A DNA stretch of 42,078 nucleotides from Promethearchaeota archaeon (GTDB lineage: Archaea; Asgardarchaeota; Lokiarchaeia; Sigyniarchaeales; SOKP01), in the NCBI GenBank assembly GCA_019057795.1, contig JAHLWS010000058.1:1-42078 (forward strand), in the 5' to 3' direction. Shown here piece by piece: positions 1 through 8,054 of this stretch (its first letter is position 1; every line of letters starts with the position of its first letter). The position numbers were made by a program, and so were the translations under genes. The notes under the pieces were generated by a model. The model saw only the letters and a program-made list of their open reading frames with translations. It did not search any database and was not told the DNA's origin.

Positions 1-57
1 AAGCTCTACACCAGTAATATCTTCACTTGTAAGAAAATACAACACTTTTTTACCCAT
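1..57 (-). CDS. DsrE/DsrH-like sulfur-relay protein, 5' part only
   Basis: Only the first 19 codons (MGKKVLYFLT...) lie in the window; the gene runs off the left edge. The start is supported by a GGAGG ribosome-binding site at 69-74 that overlaps the stop of the preceding gene. It is the last visible gene of a minus-strand run TusA, YeeE/YedE, DsrE-like, DsrF-like. A small DsrH/TusB-type or another DsrE-family subunit is therefore expected. The beta-strand-like KKVLYFLTS start fits that fold, but the identity is inferred mainly from position. Confidence 0.5.
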   Translation of the reverse strand, partial: MGKKVLYFLTSEDITGVEL

Positions 58-72
58 CTTTTTTCAATCCTC

Positions 73-417
73 CTAAAATGGTATGGTTACGGTTGAATCC
101 GCAATCATTTTTAATATTTCTTCATGTTCTTTGATTTCTACAGCGTCTATTAGGTCGTCCTTTGTAAGACCAAGCTCATCAAGCGATTTTTTATCTACAA
201 AAATATCTAAATCGATATTTTTTATAAACTCGATATGCATAGAATACATAGTTTTATCGACGTCCTTAGTAAAGGTATATACAGCTTCGTTAATTGCAAT
301 AGTAATTGGATCAAAGTCAGCACTAACAGCAACCGTCATTCTCAATCCTTCGACAGGATAAAGCGTTCCATGAGGTGGTTGCCGTAAAAGGATAACTACA
401 TTTTTTTCTTCTGACAT
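73..417 (-). CDS. DsrF/TusC-like sulfur-relay protein
   Basis: A 114-residue protein with the size and alpha/beta layout of the DsrE/DsrF family (TusBCD in bacteria), which hands persulfide sulfur between carrier proteins in the cytoplasm. The N-terminus VVILLRQPPHGTLYP leads into a helix-strand pattern (RMTVAVSADFDPITIAINEA) like TusC/DsrF. No cysteine is present, so it cannot carry a persulfide itself and would be structural, as expected for a DsrF-type subunit. It starts 11 nt after the DsrE-like gene, which has the likely active cysteines, and the next family member starts 15 nt after its stop. Family assignment is moderately sure; the exact subunit type is not. Confidence 0.62.
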   Translation of the reverse strand: MSEEKNVVILLRQPPHGTLYPVEGLRMTVAVSADFDPITIAINEAVYTFTKDVDKTMYSMHIEFIKNIDLDIFVDKKSLDELGLTKDDLIDAVEIKEHEEILKMIADSTVTIPF

Positions 418-428
418 TTTTTATCACC

Positions 429-788
429 TTAACAAATTACTATAAGTTTTTCTGTTTCTTCTATAATCTTCGCGAGATCAGGCGTTCCTGCTCGCTTCAC
501 GTCGCCGCATTCCTTTGTCAAACAGTTTTTCATAGTACCTCTGACTAAAAGACATAGATTACATAATCTGACGGTGGCTCCTTTATTTAAAATCTCTCTA
601 AACCCTTCTTCGATGTTAAAGATACCTTCAATTTTCTTCTGCTTATCTAAGAGGGCGTTAACGGCGTCCATATAGCAAAAGATGCGTACATCAAATCCTT
701 TATCTAATGCCGCGTTAGATATCTTAACAACCGTTTCAGCAGCTTGCGTTTGGTAAGGTCCATCAAAAAAAAGAATTCCTAGTTTCAT
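429..788 (-). CDS. DsrE/TusD-like sulfur-transfer protein
   Basis: A 119-residue cytoplasmic DsrE-family protein. The start MKLGILFFDGPYQTQAAE matches the first strand and helix of the family. The motif RLCNLCLLVRGT puts Cys76 and Cys79 where TusD/DsrE has its persulfide-carrying cysteine (around residue 78). More cysteines follow near residues 89 and 94. It would accept sulfur from the TusA protein of the same operon. The gene lies 26 nt downstream of the YeeE/YedE transporter and 11 nt upstream of the cysteine-free DsrF-like partner. DsrE and DsrF proteins commonly form hetero-oligomers, so these two probably do. A true DsrEFH role in dissimilatory sulfur oxidation is not shown. Confidence 0.75.
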   Translation of the reverse strand: MKLGILFFDGPYQTQAAETVVKISNAALDKGFDVRIFCYMDAVNALLDKQKKIEGIFNIEEGFREILNKGATVRLCNLCLLVRGTMKNCLTKECGDVKRAGTPDLAKIIEETEKLIVIC

Positions 789-814
789 TATTTTTAAACT
801 CCTTGTATACTATT

Positions 815-1873
815 TTATTTCCTCATGAAAAGCAAATAAGCTAGGAACCAGGCGCCTAGTATAATAAACGCAGTGGATACTAAACTACCGACAGATAAAA
901 GTGGAACTCCGCTTAGGGTATTCCCAATATTACAACCCATTGCAACTACTGCTCCAAAACCCATTGCTAATCCACCAATAAATTGGATTAATATCCTTTT
1001 TCCATCTTTAGGGCTTCTTAATTTAAATTCACCAGCTATCATCGAACTAATAAAAGCACCGATTACAATACCTAATACTAAGAATACTTCCCAGCTTAAT
1101 GCTGAATCAAGACCAGTAATCCAATATTTGAGCCAACCGGCCCATCCACTAGTAATCCCTAAAGCATAATTTCTACCCGTTGCTGCGGAAGATACATATG
1201 CAAACAAAGCTAAAATTCCAATTGCGCTTCCAGTAATAGCCCATGGCCATCCATTTTTAAAAATCTTCTTACCAATATCAGAAAAATCAAACATCTTATT
1301 GTCAGCTGTTTTTCTCGATTTCAACATAGGCCATATCCAAAAGTAGAGTACAACAACAATCCCAACAATCCCGATTATGAGCATAAATATTGGAGTAAGC
1401 TCTGAGCCAAAAACAGTAAGATTAGCGCCTGTTCCAACTTCGCTGATTTTATAGGTTTGTAATATCGTTTTGGCTTCTGACCATGCTCCTGATTTGGTTA
1501 TATAGGCTCCAAGCGAATATCCAAGCAATGCTACTAAGGATCCCATCATTCCTTCCCCGACTCTATATGTAGTTCCACTAGCACAACCCGCAGCCAATGT
1601 CATACCCATTCCAAAGATTAATCCACCTACAATATTTGCTACTGGTGCAAAAGGTTTAGGGTTTAACGTAATTATGTTCCCAAAAGCCATTACTGCAAAT
1701 CCAAGCATAGAAATTAAAATCGCGAGGATTACAGACTTTATAAGAGTGAATTCTTTTAAAACAATAATGTCTCTAAAAGCAGAATTCATACAAAAACGAC
1801 CGCGTTGTAAAATAATTCCAAAGATTATTCCTAGAATCAATCCAGGTAATAATACTACAAAAATATCTACCAT
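815..1873 (-). CDS. YeeE/YedE-family (TsuA-like) sulfur-compound transporter
   Basis: A 352-residue integral membrane protein with about nine hydrophobic segments. It shows the family's repeated short cysteine motifs: GRFCMNSAFRD near residue 27, LAAGCASGTTYRVGEG near 97 and VAMGCNIGNTLSG near 317. In characterised YeeE/TsuA proteins the conserved cysteines pass thiosulfate through the membrane. Family membership is clear, while the substrate (thiosulfate or another reduced sulfur species) is inferred. It sits 19 nt after a TusA gene and before DsrE/F genes, the usual tusA-yeeE arrangement, which suggests imported sulfur goes straight to TusA. The start is at 1873, with an AGGAGG about 12 nt upstream. 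Confidence 0.88.
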   Translation of the reverse strand: MVDIFVVLLPGLILGIIFGIILQRGRFCMNSAFRDIIVLKEFTLIKSVILAILISMLGFAVMAFGNIITLNPKPFAPVANIVGGLIFGMGMTLAAGCASGTTYRVGEGMMGSLVALLGYSLGAYITKSGAWSEAKTILQTYKISEVGTGANLTVFGSELTPIFMLIIGIVGIVVVLYFWIWPMLKSRKTADNKMFDFSDIGKKIFKNGWPWAITGSAIGILALFAYVSSAATGRNYALGITSGWAGWLKYWITGLDSALSWEVFLVLGIVIGAFISSMIAGEFKLRSPKDGKRILIQFIGGLAMGFGAVVAMGCNIGNTLSGVPLLSVGSLVSTAFIILGAWFLAYLLFMRK

Positions 1874-1892
1874 CTCTTTTTCATCCTCCTAT

Positions 1893-2126
1893 CTATTTTA
1901 TTTTTACTAAGATTTCCCATTCTGAATTGCCGACTTTATCTACAGAAAGAACTTCGTTCCCCATCGATTTCAATGTTTCAGGAATTCGCTCCGCAGAAAG
2001 AGGATAATCTATAATAATTTTCAGAATTTCTCCTGAACCCATCTTTTTAACTTTCCTCTTACTTTTAACATCAGGATAAGGACAAACCTCTCCTCTGCAA
2101 TCTAATATATCGTTTATATCAACCAT
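1893..2126 (-). CDS. tusA: TusA-family sulfur carrier protein
   Basis: A 77-residue protein with the TusA/SirA signature: LDCRGEVCPYPDV gives the CPxP motif with Cys15 as the expected persulfide carrier, followed by a beta-alpha-beta-alpha-beta pattern typical of the family. It is full length. It is the first gene of the minus-strand sulfur operon, 19 nt before the YeeE/YedE transporter. Known TusA proteins deliver sulfur to DsrE-type partners or to thiolation and molybdopterin pathways, and here the DsrE/F neighbours are the obvious recipients. Its promoter must lie in the AT-rich spacer to the right, which contains a tandem repeat. Confidence 0.88.
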   Translation of the reverse strand: MVDINDILDCRGEVCPYPDVKSKRKVKKMGSGEILKIIIDYPLSAERIPETLKSMGNEVLSVDKVGNSEWEILVKIK

Positions 2127-2151
2127 TTTTCATCAATCCATGATTTTCTTT

Positions 2152-2244
2152 CATTTTTAAGTTTTTTTGTATTAAAATATTTCATTTTTAAGTTTTATTT
2201 TATTATAATATTATATTTTTAAGTTTTTTTGTATTATAATATTA
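2152..2244. repeat. Three tandem 31-bp AT-rich repeats
   Basis: Units start at 2152, 2183 and 2214 with an exact 31-bp period. Each begins (c/t)atttttaag and ends with a run such as ttataatatta; units 2 and 3 are closest at their ends. The array lies just upstream of the tusA operon, where its promoter should be. There are no unique spacers, so it is not CRISPR. The rest of the 2127-2603 spacer is AT-rich and I see no gene in it. Confidence 0.8.
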
Positions 2245-2603
2245 CAATTTGAAATGAAATAATTATATTCATATTAAGATAGTTATAAACTTTTCTTAAA
2301 AAAATTCACATAAAAGTAAATTCAATGAATTAACCATAAGATGATCATATAACTGACATAAAGAGAAAAGTTAATGGATGTATTAAAATAGGTGAAAAAA
2401 TTTTAATAACACCCATGGCAGTTCTTATTGATATAATTAATTAATGTTTATAAATTATTTCATTTTTTAATAATATCAATTTAATTATGTTACAATATTA
2501 AATGTTTTATTTAATTAAACCCAACAATTTAGAAAAACACTTTTTTAAATTAAAAAAATAAAAACAACAAGTTATGGAATGAGTTCACACAAAAAATAAA
2601 TGG

Positions 2604-3152
2604 TCATATTAATATATTTACTCCTATACCGATTAGAATAACCCCACCAATCAATTCGACTTTATTCCCGAAAAATTGACCAACTTTATTTCCAATAAGA
2701 ACTCCGAGGACGGAAAAACCAAAGGCAACAGTTCCAATTAAAATTATTGGAACTAAAATAGAGACGCTCAGAAGGGCAAAGCTTAATCCTATAGCCAACG
2801 CGTCGATGCTTGTTGCGATACCTAATAATATTAAAACTAAAAATTTGAGAGGGTTGATTTTTTTATCCTCGTCTAAGTCAGTTTTTCTAGATTCGAAAAT
2901 CATTTTAATTCCAATTACTAAAAGTAAAGCGAACGCAATCCAATGATCAATATTCGATATTAAATGTGCGATATACATTCCTCCAAGCCAACCTAAGAAT
3001 GTAAAAAATCCTTGGAAAAAACCCGTGGATGAAGCAATTTTTAAGGCGTGTTTTAATTTAACATCTTTGATAATGATTCCACTAGAGATTGAAACTGCAA
3101 AGGCATCCATTGCCAATGCAATTGCGATTAAAACTAATAAAATAAAATCCAT
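2604..3152 (-). CDS. mntP: MntP-like manganese efflux protein
   Basis: A 182-residue membrane protein with six predicted segments built as two inverted halves. Each half opens with the family motif: LAMDAFAVSIS near residue 13 and ATSIDALAIGLS near 113. The paired aspartates (Asp16 and its counterpart in SIDAL) and the glycine-rich helix FQGFFTFLGWLGG are characteristic of MntP/YebN, which exports Mn(II). Length matches the family (about 185-190). It stands alone on the minus strand, divergent from the ABC transporter genes. Substrate assignment rests on the family only. Confidence 0.85.
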   Translation of the reverse strand: MDFILLVLIAIALAMDAFAVSISSGIIIKDVKLKHALKIASSTGFFQGFFTFLGWLGGMYIAHLISNIDHWIAFALLLVIGIKMIFESRKTDLDEDKKINPLKFLVLILLGIATSIDALAIGLSFALLSVSILVPIILIGTVAFGFSVLGVLIGNKVGQFFGNKVELIGGVILIGIGVNILI

Positions 3153-3266
3153 AATTTAATTTAGAGTAAAATTTTTTTTAATCTACTTTATGAGCAAAAT
3201 AGTAAATTAAATTCTTTTAATAAACTCTATCTAATCAGAATAGAATAAGGATTTTGTGAGAAATAA

Positions 3267-4280
3267 ATGACTTTTCAAAATAATGATAAGAAAAAAATTA
3301 GCCAAGAACTAGATTTGGGAAAGAAATCTGTTGTAATTAAAGTTTCTAACCTTGTTAAGAGATTTGAGGATCTTATCGCTGTAAACGATGTTTCTTTTGA
3401 AATTTATGAAGGAGAAATCGTAGGTATTCTTGGTCCTAATGGTGCTGGTAAAACTACCACTATTCGATTATTAACTGGTATTTTTAAATTAGAAGACAAG
3501 GCAAGCATAGAAATTTTTAACGAGGATATAACAAAAAATCTAAGTAAATATAAAAAAAACTTTGGAATCGTTCCAGAAGTTAGTAATGCTTTTTCGGATT
3601 TTACTGTATGGCAAAACCTTAAGTTTTCAGGCGGTATATATGGTTTTCCAAAGGAAAAGATTGAAAAGCGCTCAAAAGAACTACTAGAACAATTTGGTTT
3701 AATCGATAAAATGCATTCTAAAACAAAAGCACTATCAAAAGGGCTTAAGCAGCGTCTTAATTTTTGTTTAGCGTTACTTCACGAGCCATCTATTCTAATT
3801 CTTGACGAGCCTACAAGTGGTTTAGATCCAATTTCCGTTAAATTAATGAGAAACCGTATTCTTCAATTGAAAAAGGAAGGTAAAACTATCTTAATTACTA
3901 CTCACGACATGCAAGAAGCACAAACCATTTGCGATAGAATTTTAATTATGAATAGAGGAAAGATCATTGCTGATGAAAGTCCTGATAAAATTCGCGAACG
4001 ATTTAAATCTACATCTACGATCCTATTTAAAATTGATGGTATTTTATCTAACGAGCAAAAAACTTCCTTGATGGACACATTCGATAGTATTAAGGAAAAA
4101 AACGAATATTACTCTATATCTAGCTACGACGTTTTAAAAGATATATCTAAGTTATATAATTATTCTAAAGAAAATAACTTAGAGATTTCTGATTTTAAAG
4201 TGAAAGAAACATCGTTAGAAGAAGTGTTTATCCATCTAATAAAAGAAGATTCAATTTCTATGGGAGGATTAGAAAAATGA
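3267..4280 (+). CDS. ABC transporter ATP-binding protein
   Basis: A 337-residue ABC ATPase. Walker A is GPNGAGKTT near residue 56, the signature is LSKGLKQRL near 156, Walker B is ILILDEPTSGLDP near 176, and the switch histidine is in ITTHDMQEA near 211. The last 90 residues form the accessory domain of drug/ABC-2 type exporters. It overlaps the permease gene by 4 nt (ATGA), so the two are translated together and form one exporter. A small amphipathic drug, lipid or polysaccharide is possible as substrate; the sequence does not say which. Confidence 0.93.
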   Translation: MTFQNNDKKKISQELDLGKKSVVIKVSNLVKRFEDLIAVNDVSFEIYEGEIVGILGPNGAGKTTTIRLLTGIFKLEDKASIEIFNEDITKNLSKYKKNFGIVPEVSNAFSDFTVWQNLKFSGGIYGFPKEKIEKRSKELLEQFGLIDKMHSKTKALSKGLKQRLNFCLALLHEPSILILDEPTSGLDPISVKLMRNRILQLKKEGKTILITTHDMQEAQTICDRILIMNRGKIIADESPDKIRERFKSTSTILFKIDGILSNEQKTSLMDTFDSIKEKNEYYSISSYDVLKDISKLYNYSKENNLEISDFKVKETSLEEVFIHLIKEDSISMGGLEK

Positions 4281-5080
4281 TAAGCGATAGTCTAAATAGA
4301 ATTTGGATATTAAGTAAGAAAAACATCTCGCTCTACATAAAAAGAGGTCCCGTTTTAATTTTTGGGTTGCTATTTCCTTTCTTTATGACGCTTTCTTGGG
4401 CTATTGGTAGAGCCATCCCCATAAATCACGTATTTATTGGAATTGTATCTATGACTTCTTTCTTCACCGCAACAGCAATCAGTCCCGTAGTGCTCCCTAT
4501 TGAAACTCGTGAAAAATCGTTAGAAAGAATTTTAGTCTCTCCAATTTCATTGAACGAAATTTTATTGGGGATAGTCATCGCTTCGACTCTATATACACTA
4601 ATAATTACAACAATAATAACCGTTATCTTTATCCTATTGTTTTCAATAGTGTTTAATTCAATTGCAACGATCTTTTTAATGTTTTTAGGGATTGTTTTAA
4701 TGTCAATCCTAGGATCTCTATTGGGGGTTTTAGTTGCAGCATATCCTACAGATATGACTTCTAATGTGATGATTATCATGAATCTTATTAAGTTCCCTAT
4801 ACTATTTGTGAGCGGCATTTTTATTCCTCTTCATGGTTTGCCCCCTTATTTATTATTTTTATCCTTTATTTCACCAATAACCTTTCTAACGGACTTATTA
4901 AGATTCTGCGTAGACGGAAGCAATTTCTTTGCGTACCAATTTGATCTCGTCTTGCTAACCTTGTGGGTTGTTGTATTATTTATTTCAGGATATTTTCTAC
5001 ATAAAAAAACAATGCCAAAAAGGTTAGCAGAAACAAAAAAAATAAAAAAAAATAAAAATCAAAAAAAAATGAACAAATAA
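4277..5080 (+). CDS. ABC-2 type transporter permease
   Basis: A 267-residue membrane protein with six hydrophobic segments and the ABC-2 family arrangement: a cytoplasmic N-terminus ending in a basic stretch, TM1 at about 26-43, an amphipathic section ETREKSLERILVSPIS near 77-92 that contacts the ATPase, and a lysine-rich C-terminus. The ILFVSGIFIPLHGLPPYL segment near 173-192 is typical of ABC-2 permeases. It starts inside the last codons of the ATPase gene. The poly-lysine tail (AETKKIKKNKNQKKMNK) is unusually basic and lies in an A-rich stretch, so the true end could be affected by homopolymer errors. Confidence 0.9.
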   Translation: MISDSLNRIWILSKKNISLYIKRGPVLIFGLLFPFFMTLSWAIGRAIPINHVFIGIVSMTSFFTATAISPVVLPIETREKSLERILVSPISLNEILLGIVIASTLYTLIITTIITVIFILLFSIVFNSIATIFLMFLGIVLMSILGSLLGVLVAAYPTDMTSNVMIIMNLIKFPILFVSGIFIPLHGLPPYLLFLSFISPITFLTDLLRFCVDGSNFFAYQFDLVLLTLWVVVLFISGYFLHKKTMPKRLAETKKIKKNKNQKKMNK

Positions 5081-5101
5081 AATGGAAGTGTTGTCAAAAA
5101 A

Positions 5102-5401
5102 ATGAAAGATTTTCTGTCAGATTTAGAATTTTTGTCAGGTGAACCTCTGTTAAAGACGATTATTAAATCAAAAATGTTTAATATTAATCGCGTCTGCTTA
5201 GAAACAGGATTCGAAATAGAACCACACCCAGAACCTTACGCTGTATTTTTTTTAGTGTTAGAAGGCTCTGGAATATTTACAAGTGAAGCTGGAGAGGTCA
5301 CCCTTGAAAAAAATGGCTTTGTATTTATTAAAGCGGACGAAATAAGAGGGATTAAAACTCTTGAAAACTTAGTGTTTTTAGCTGTTCAGGATGGGCACTA
5401 A
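5102..5401 (+). CDS. Small cupin-domain protein
   Basis: A 99-residue single-domain cupin. The two cupin motifs are recognisable: EIEPHPEPYAVFFLVLEGSGIF near residues 38-59 gives His and Glu metal ligands and the G-rich turn, and the second motif around GEVTLEKNGFVFIKADEIRG is reduced. Such proteins bind small ligands or sense them. It begins 21 nt after the permease stop, so it is probably the third gene of the ABC operon, perhaps a sensor or modifier of the exported compound. That role is inference. A T-rich tract follows directly. Confidence 0.7.
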   Translation: MKDFLSDLEFLSGEPLLKTIIKSKMFNINRVCLETGFEIEPHPEPYAVFFLVLEGSGIFTSEAGEVTLEKNGFVFIKADEIRGIKTLENLVFLAVQDGH

Positions 5402-5407
5402 AACACC

Positions 5408-5428
5408 TTTTTTTTATATTTTTTTTAT
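5408..5428 (+). terminator. T-rich archaeal-type terminator
   Basis: Two runs of eight or more T separated by 'ata' follow the cupin stop codon on the coding strand. Archaeal RNA polymerase terminates at such oligo-T tracts without needing a hairpin. It would end the ABC-cupin transcript before the HEPN-MNT genes. Confidence 0.5.
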
Positions 5429-5498
5429 TAAATTTACAAGTAATTTTATAGTATATTCTAATCAGATTACATCTTAAAAACCTCAATATGAAGTAAAC

Positions 5499-5507
5499 AT
5501 ATATAGT
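5499..5507 (+). promoter_or_regulatory. TATA box of the first HEPN-MNT pair
   Basis: The sequence catatatag is centred about 26 nt before the HEPN start codon at 5529. That is the spacing of an archaeal TATA box to a transcription start, so the mRNA would begin at or next to the ATG (leaderless). No ribosome-binding site is visible before the ATG. Confidence 0.5.
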
Positions 5508-5528
5508 TAAAAAACAAAGTTATTATAT

Positions 5529-5921
5529 ATGCATAAGGAAGAAATTGAGCTTTTTCTAAAACGAGCTAGAAATTTTTTGGATGGAGCTAAAGAGAGATTT
5601 CAGAAAGAAGATTGGGATTTAACTTGTTTCATGGCAGAGCAATCTGTTCAACTTTTTATAAAAGCTATAATTCTAGAAAAAGGTGGTGAAGTTCCCAAAA
5701 CACATTCAATCAGGAAGTTATTTGGATTATTGTATCAATTGACTAAAGATAAGGTATTCCAATACGATAGAAAAACCTTAATATTTCTCGAAAGTGCGTA
5801 TTTAAACTCTCGATATTTTAGCTTTGTTTATGAGAAAGAAGATGCTAAAGAAGCTTTAAAAATTGCAGTAGAGGTAAAAGATCTTGTCGAAAATGTTAGA
5901 GATGATGATAAGAACGAATGA
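5529..5921 (+). CDS. HEPN-domain protein (likely toxin or partner of a MNT antitoxin)
   Basis: A 130-residue, all-helical HEPN protein. The pattern CFMAEQSVQLFIKAIILEKG near residues 33-52, followed by PKTHSIRKLF and AYLNSRYFSF, is that of the minimal HEPN family found beside MNT nucleotidyltransferases. The catalytic Rx4-6H motif of HEPN ribonucleases is not visible, so this copy may not cut RNA in the usual way. The MNT partner starts just after its stop. Pairs of this kind act as toxin-antitoxin modules in studied cases, in which the MNT protein can AMPylate the HEPN protein. Function here is inferred from family and pairing. Confidence 0.85.
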   Translation: MHKEEIELFLKRARNFLDGAKERFQKEDWDLTCFMAEQSVQLFIKAIILEKGGEVPKTHSIRKLFGLLYQLTKDKVFQYDRKTLIFLESAYLNSRYFSFVYEKEDAKEALKIAVEVKDLVENVRDDDKNE

Positions 5922-5922
5922 T

Positions 5923-6243
5923 ATGATTAAAAATAACAAAAAATATTTAAAAAAAATTGAAAGCAGTATAAAGACTATATTAAATGATTCTCAAATTTAT
6001 TTATTTGGTAGTATACTTAAAGGAGATCTAGTTGCTGGGAGTGATATAGATATATTGATAATTGCAGATGTTCCTAAAAAGCACTTGAAACGAGCAGAAT
6101 TAATCGCAGAAATCGAAGAAAATGCCGGATTACCGCTTAGTCACCCGTTTGAATTTCATTTATTAACTCAAGAAGAACTAAATACATGGATTAGAATTTA
6201 TAAGTTTAAGTTTGAGAAAATATCATCATATCTAGAAAATTAG
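5923..6243 (+). CDS. MNT-type nucleotidyltransferase (minimal antitoxin)
   Basis: A 106-residue nucleotidyltransferase counted from the ATG at 5923, one base after the HEPN stop; upstream in-frame starts exist at 5893, 5902 and 5905. It carries the Pol-beta-fold signature LFGSILKGDLVAGSDIDIL with Gly29-Ser30 and the metal-binding Asp41 and Asp43. A third acidic residue is likely in HPFEFHLLT. The length is that of minimal nucleotidyltransferases that lack any other domain. With the HEPN protein it forms the first of two such pairs in the window; here the HEPN gene comes first. Confidence 0.85.
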   Translation: MIKNNKKYLKKIESSIKTILNDSQIYLFGSILKGDLVAGSDIDILIIADVPKKHLKRAELIAEIEENAGLPLSHPFEFHLLTQEELNTWIRIYKFKFEKISSYLEN

Positions 6244-6296
6244 AAAATAATCTATAGAAAATGTTAAGCTTTTAGATTTATATCATTTTAAATGTT

Positions 6297-7106
6297 TTAT
6301 TCTTTTGAAATATAGTATCTAAATTTATCGTCATCAATCTGCCACGCTTCAAAAAAATCAAATACCTTCTTAGTATCCCATAAATTTTCTATATTTTCAA
6401 TACCATTATAAAGATCTGTTAAAAGAGTTTTATCACAAGGATATCGTCTATGCGAAGGGTATATCTCAACAATTCCTTGATTTTTGCACAGCTTTATCAA
6501 TTTTAAAAGAGTATCAAGAACTTGGGGGAATTTATCTAGTCTAGGCAAGAATTGATCCCCATAATAAGCTACATCACTAGTAAAAAGTTCGCCTTTAGAT
6601 GTTAAAAGACAAATAGATCCCGGAGAATGTCCTGGACAATGCAGAACTTTTACATCTATTTCACCTAAGGTAAAAAGGTCTCCATCTTTTAAAGTTTTGA
6701 TTACTTTTGCGGGAGGAATTAAAAAATTTTGTTCTTCATATATCTTTACAATTTCATTAGGAGAATCCTTAAAGTAAGATACATTATAATGCTTAGAAAT
6801 CATTTTTGCTTCATTTTCATGAACATAAACCTCTCCAAATTCTTCATTACCCAAAATATGGTCCCAATGAGTATGTGTATTTATAACTATTAATTTTCTG
6901 TTCTGGATCAAACTCTCTACTAAAGGTTTTAAGGGAAAGAGACCACACCCTGTATCAACTAAAAGGGCAGAATGAGACCCTAAAATCAAGTATAGATTCA
7001 AAGGGTCATTTGTATAAACGGGATGGACAACAGAGATGTTTTCTTTAATAACATATAAATGCTCCTTATGTTTAGAAACTTTGAAATGCTGTTGTTCACT
7101 ACTCAT
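6297..7106 (-). CDS. MBL-fold metallo-hydrolase
   Basis: A 269-residue metallo-beta-lactamase fold hydrolase. The metal motif is NTHTHWDHILG with His78, His80, Asp82 and His83. Further ligands lie in HCPGHSPGSIC (His near 160) and in TSDVAYYGD, with a late histidine in YPSHRRYP. This is the full set for a two-metal site. The family includes lactonases, glyoxalase II-like thioesterases and other ester hydrolases, so the substrate cannot be named. It is divergent from the crotonase gene at 7162 with 55 nt between the starts, which would allow a shared control region. A role in hydrolysing an acyl thioester of the neighbouring pathway is possible but unproven. Confidence 0.85.
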   Translation of the reverse strand: MSSEQQHFKVSKHKEHLYVIKENISVVHPVYTNDPLNLYLILGSHSALLVDTGCGLFPLKPLVESLIQNRKLIVINTHTHWDHILGNEEFGEVYVHENEAKMISKHYNVSYFKDSPNEIVKIYEEQNFLIPPAKVIKTLKDGDLFTLGEIDVKVLHCPGHSPGSICLLTSKGELFTSDVAYYGDQFLPRLDKFPQVLDTLLKLIKLCKNQGIVEIYPSHRRYPCDKTLLTDLYNGIENIENLWDTKKVFDFFEAWQIDDDKFRYYISKE

Positions 7107-7161
7107 ACTTTAATTAATGATTAATTAGTTTTAATAATAATTAAAAAATATCATAATTATC

Positions 7162-7929
7162 ATGGCAGACTATAAATTCTGGCTAACTAAAATCGAAGAT
7201 GGCATCTTTTGGCTCTATCTTAATAACCCTGATAAAAAAAACGCATTTGATCTTAAGGTTGTTAATGAATTGGACCAAATCCTAGAAGAAGAGATAAAGC
7301 AAAATTTAAACTTAATTCGCGTATTAGTATGCACTACTTCTATGGACGATATTTTTACCGTAGGGCTTGACATTAAATGGCTCGTAACTCTGGACGAATC
7401 TAAAGCAAAAGATATGACAAGGAAGTTACAGAAAATTTTTGGTAAGTTTGAAAGCATTTCAATCCCCGTTATAATGGCTATAAAGGGATTGAATCTTACG
7501 GCGGGATTTGAACTTATGTTGTGTGCAGATATTATCATTGCTGCCGATAACGCAAGATTTGGGCAAGTTGAGACAAAATGGGGTATGACACCTGCTGCAG
7601 GAGCAACTCAAAGATTAATTCGTTTAGTAGGACCTTTAAAAGCAAGAGATATTATATACACTTCAAGGATCATCGACGCCCAAGAAGCTTTGAAAATGGG
7701 TTTGGTTAATGAAGTTGTCCCGTTGATGGAGCTTGAGAATCGAGCCAAAGAAATGGCAAGAATGATGATACAAAATTCAGGTAGAGCAATTGCACTTTGT
7801 AAGCGATTGATTCAAGAGGGAATATATAATAACGAAATGGGGTTTCAAATGGAAGGAGAAGCTTTTCACGAGCTTTTTACTTCTGGAGAACCTAAAGAAA
7901 AATTAAAGGCGTTCTTAGAAAAAAAATAA
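7162..7929 (+). CDS. Enoyl-CoA hydratase/isomerase (crotonase), both catalytic Glu present
   Basis: A 255-residue crotonase. The oxyanion-hole region is FTVGLDIKWL near 65-74. The second part, TAGFELMLCADIIIAADN, carries Glu117, and FGQVETKWGM carries Glu137, twenty residues later. That is the same spacing as the two catalytic glutamates of classic enoyl-CoA hydratase. AAGATQRLIRLVG completes the signature. It would add water to trans-2-enoyl-CoA in beta-oxidation. An acyl-CoA dehydrogenase and an ETF follow on the same strand, separated by AT-rich gaps of 125-190 nt, so they may have separate promoters. Confidence 0.9.
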   Translation: MADYKFWLTKIEDGIFWLYLNNPDKKNAFDLKVVNELDQILEEEIKQNLNLIRVLVCTTSMDDIFTVGLDIKWLVTLDESKAKDMTRKLQKIFGKFESISIPVIMAIKGLNLTAGFELMLCADIIIAADNARFGQVETKWGMTPAAGATQRLIRLVGPLKARDIIYTSRIIDAQEALKMGLVNEVVPLMELENRAKEMARMMIQNSGRAIALCKRLIQEGIYNNEMGFQMEGEAFHELFTSGEPKEKLKAFLEKK

Positions 7930-8054
7930 AGAAGACTATTATACCATTTGATCTGCTAAATTTAATTAGAATTATTTACTAAACTATATAATCGTTTAAG
8001 ATAGTATAATTTAAAGTAATGAAATACGAAATAAATAAATAGTAGAGGATTTAT

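Noticed and set aside
2152..2244. Short direct repeats as a CRISPR array
   Set aside because: The units are contiguous with no unique spacers, and no cas genes are present.
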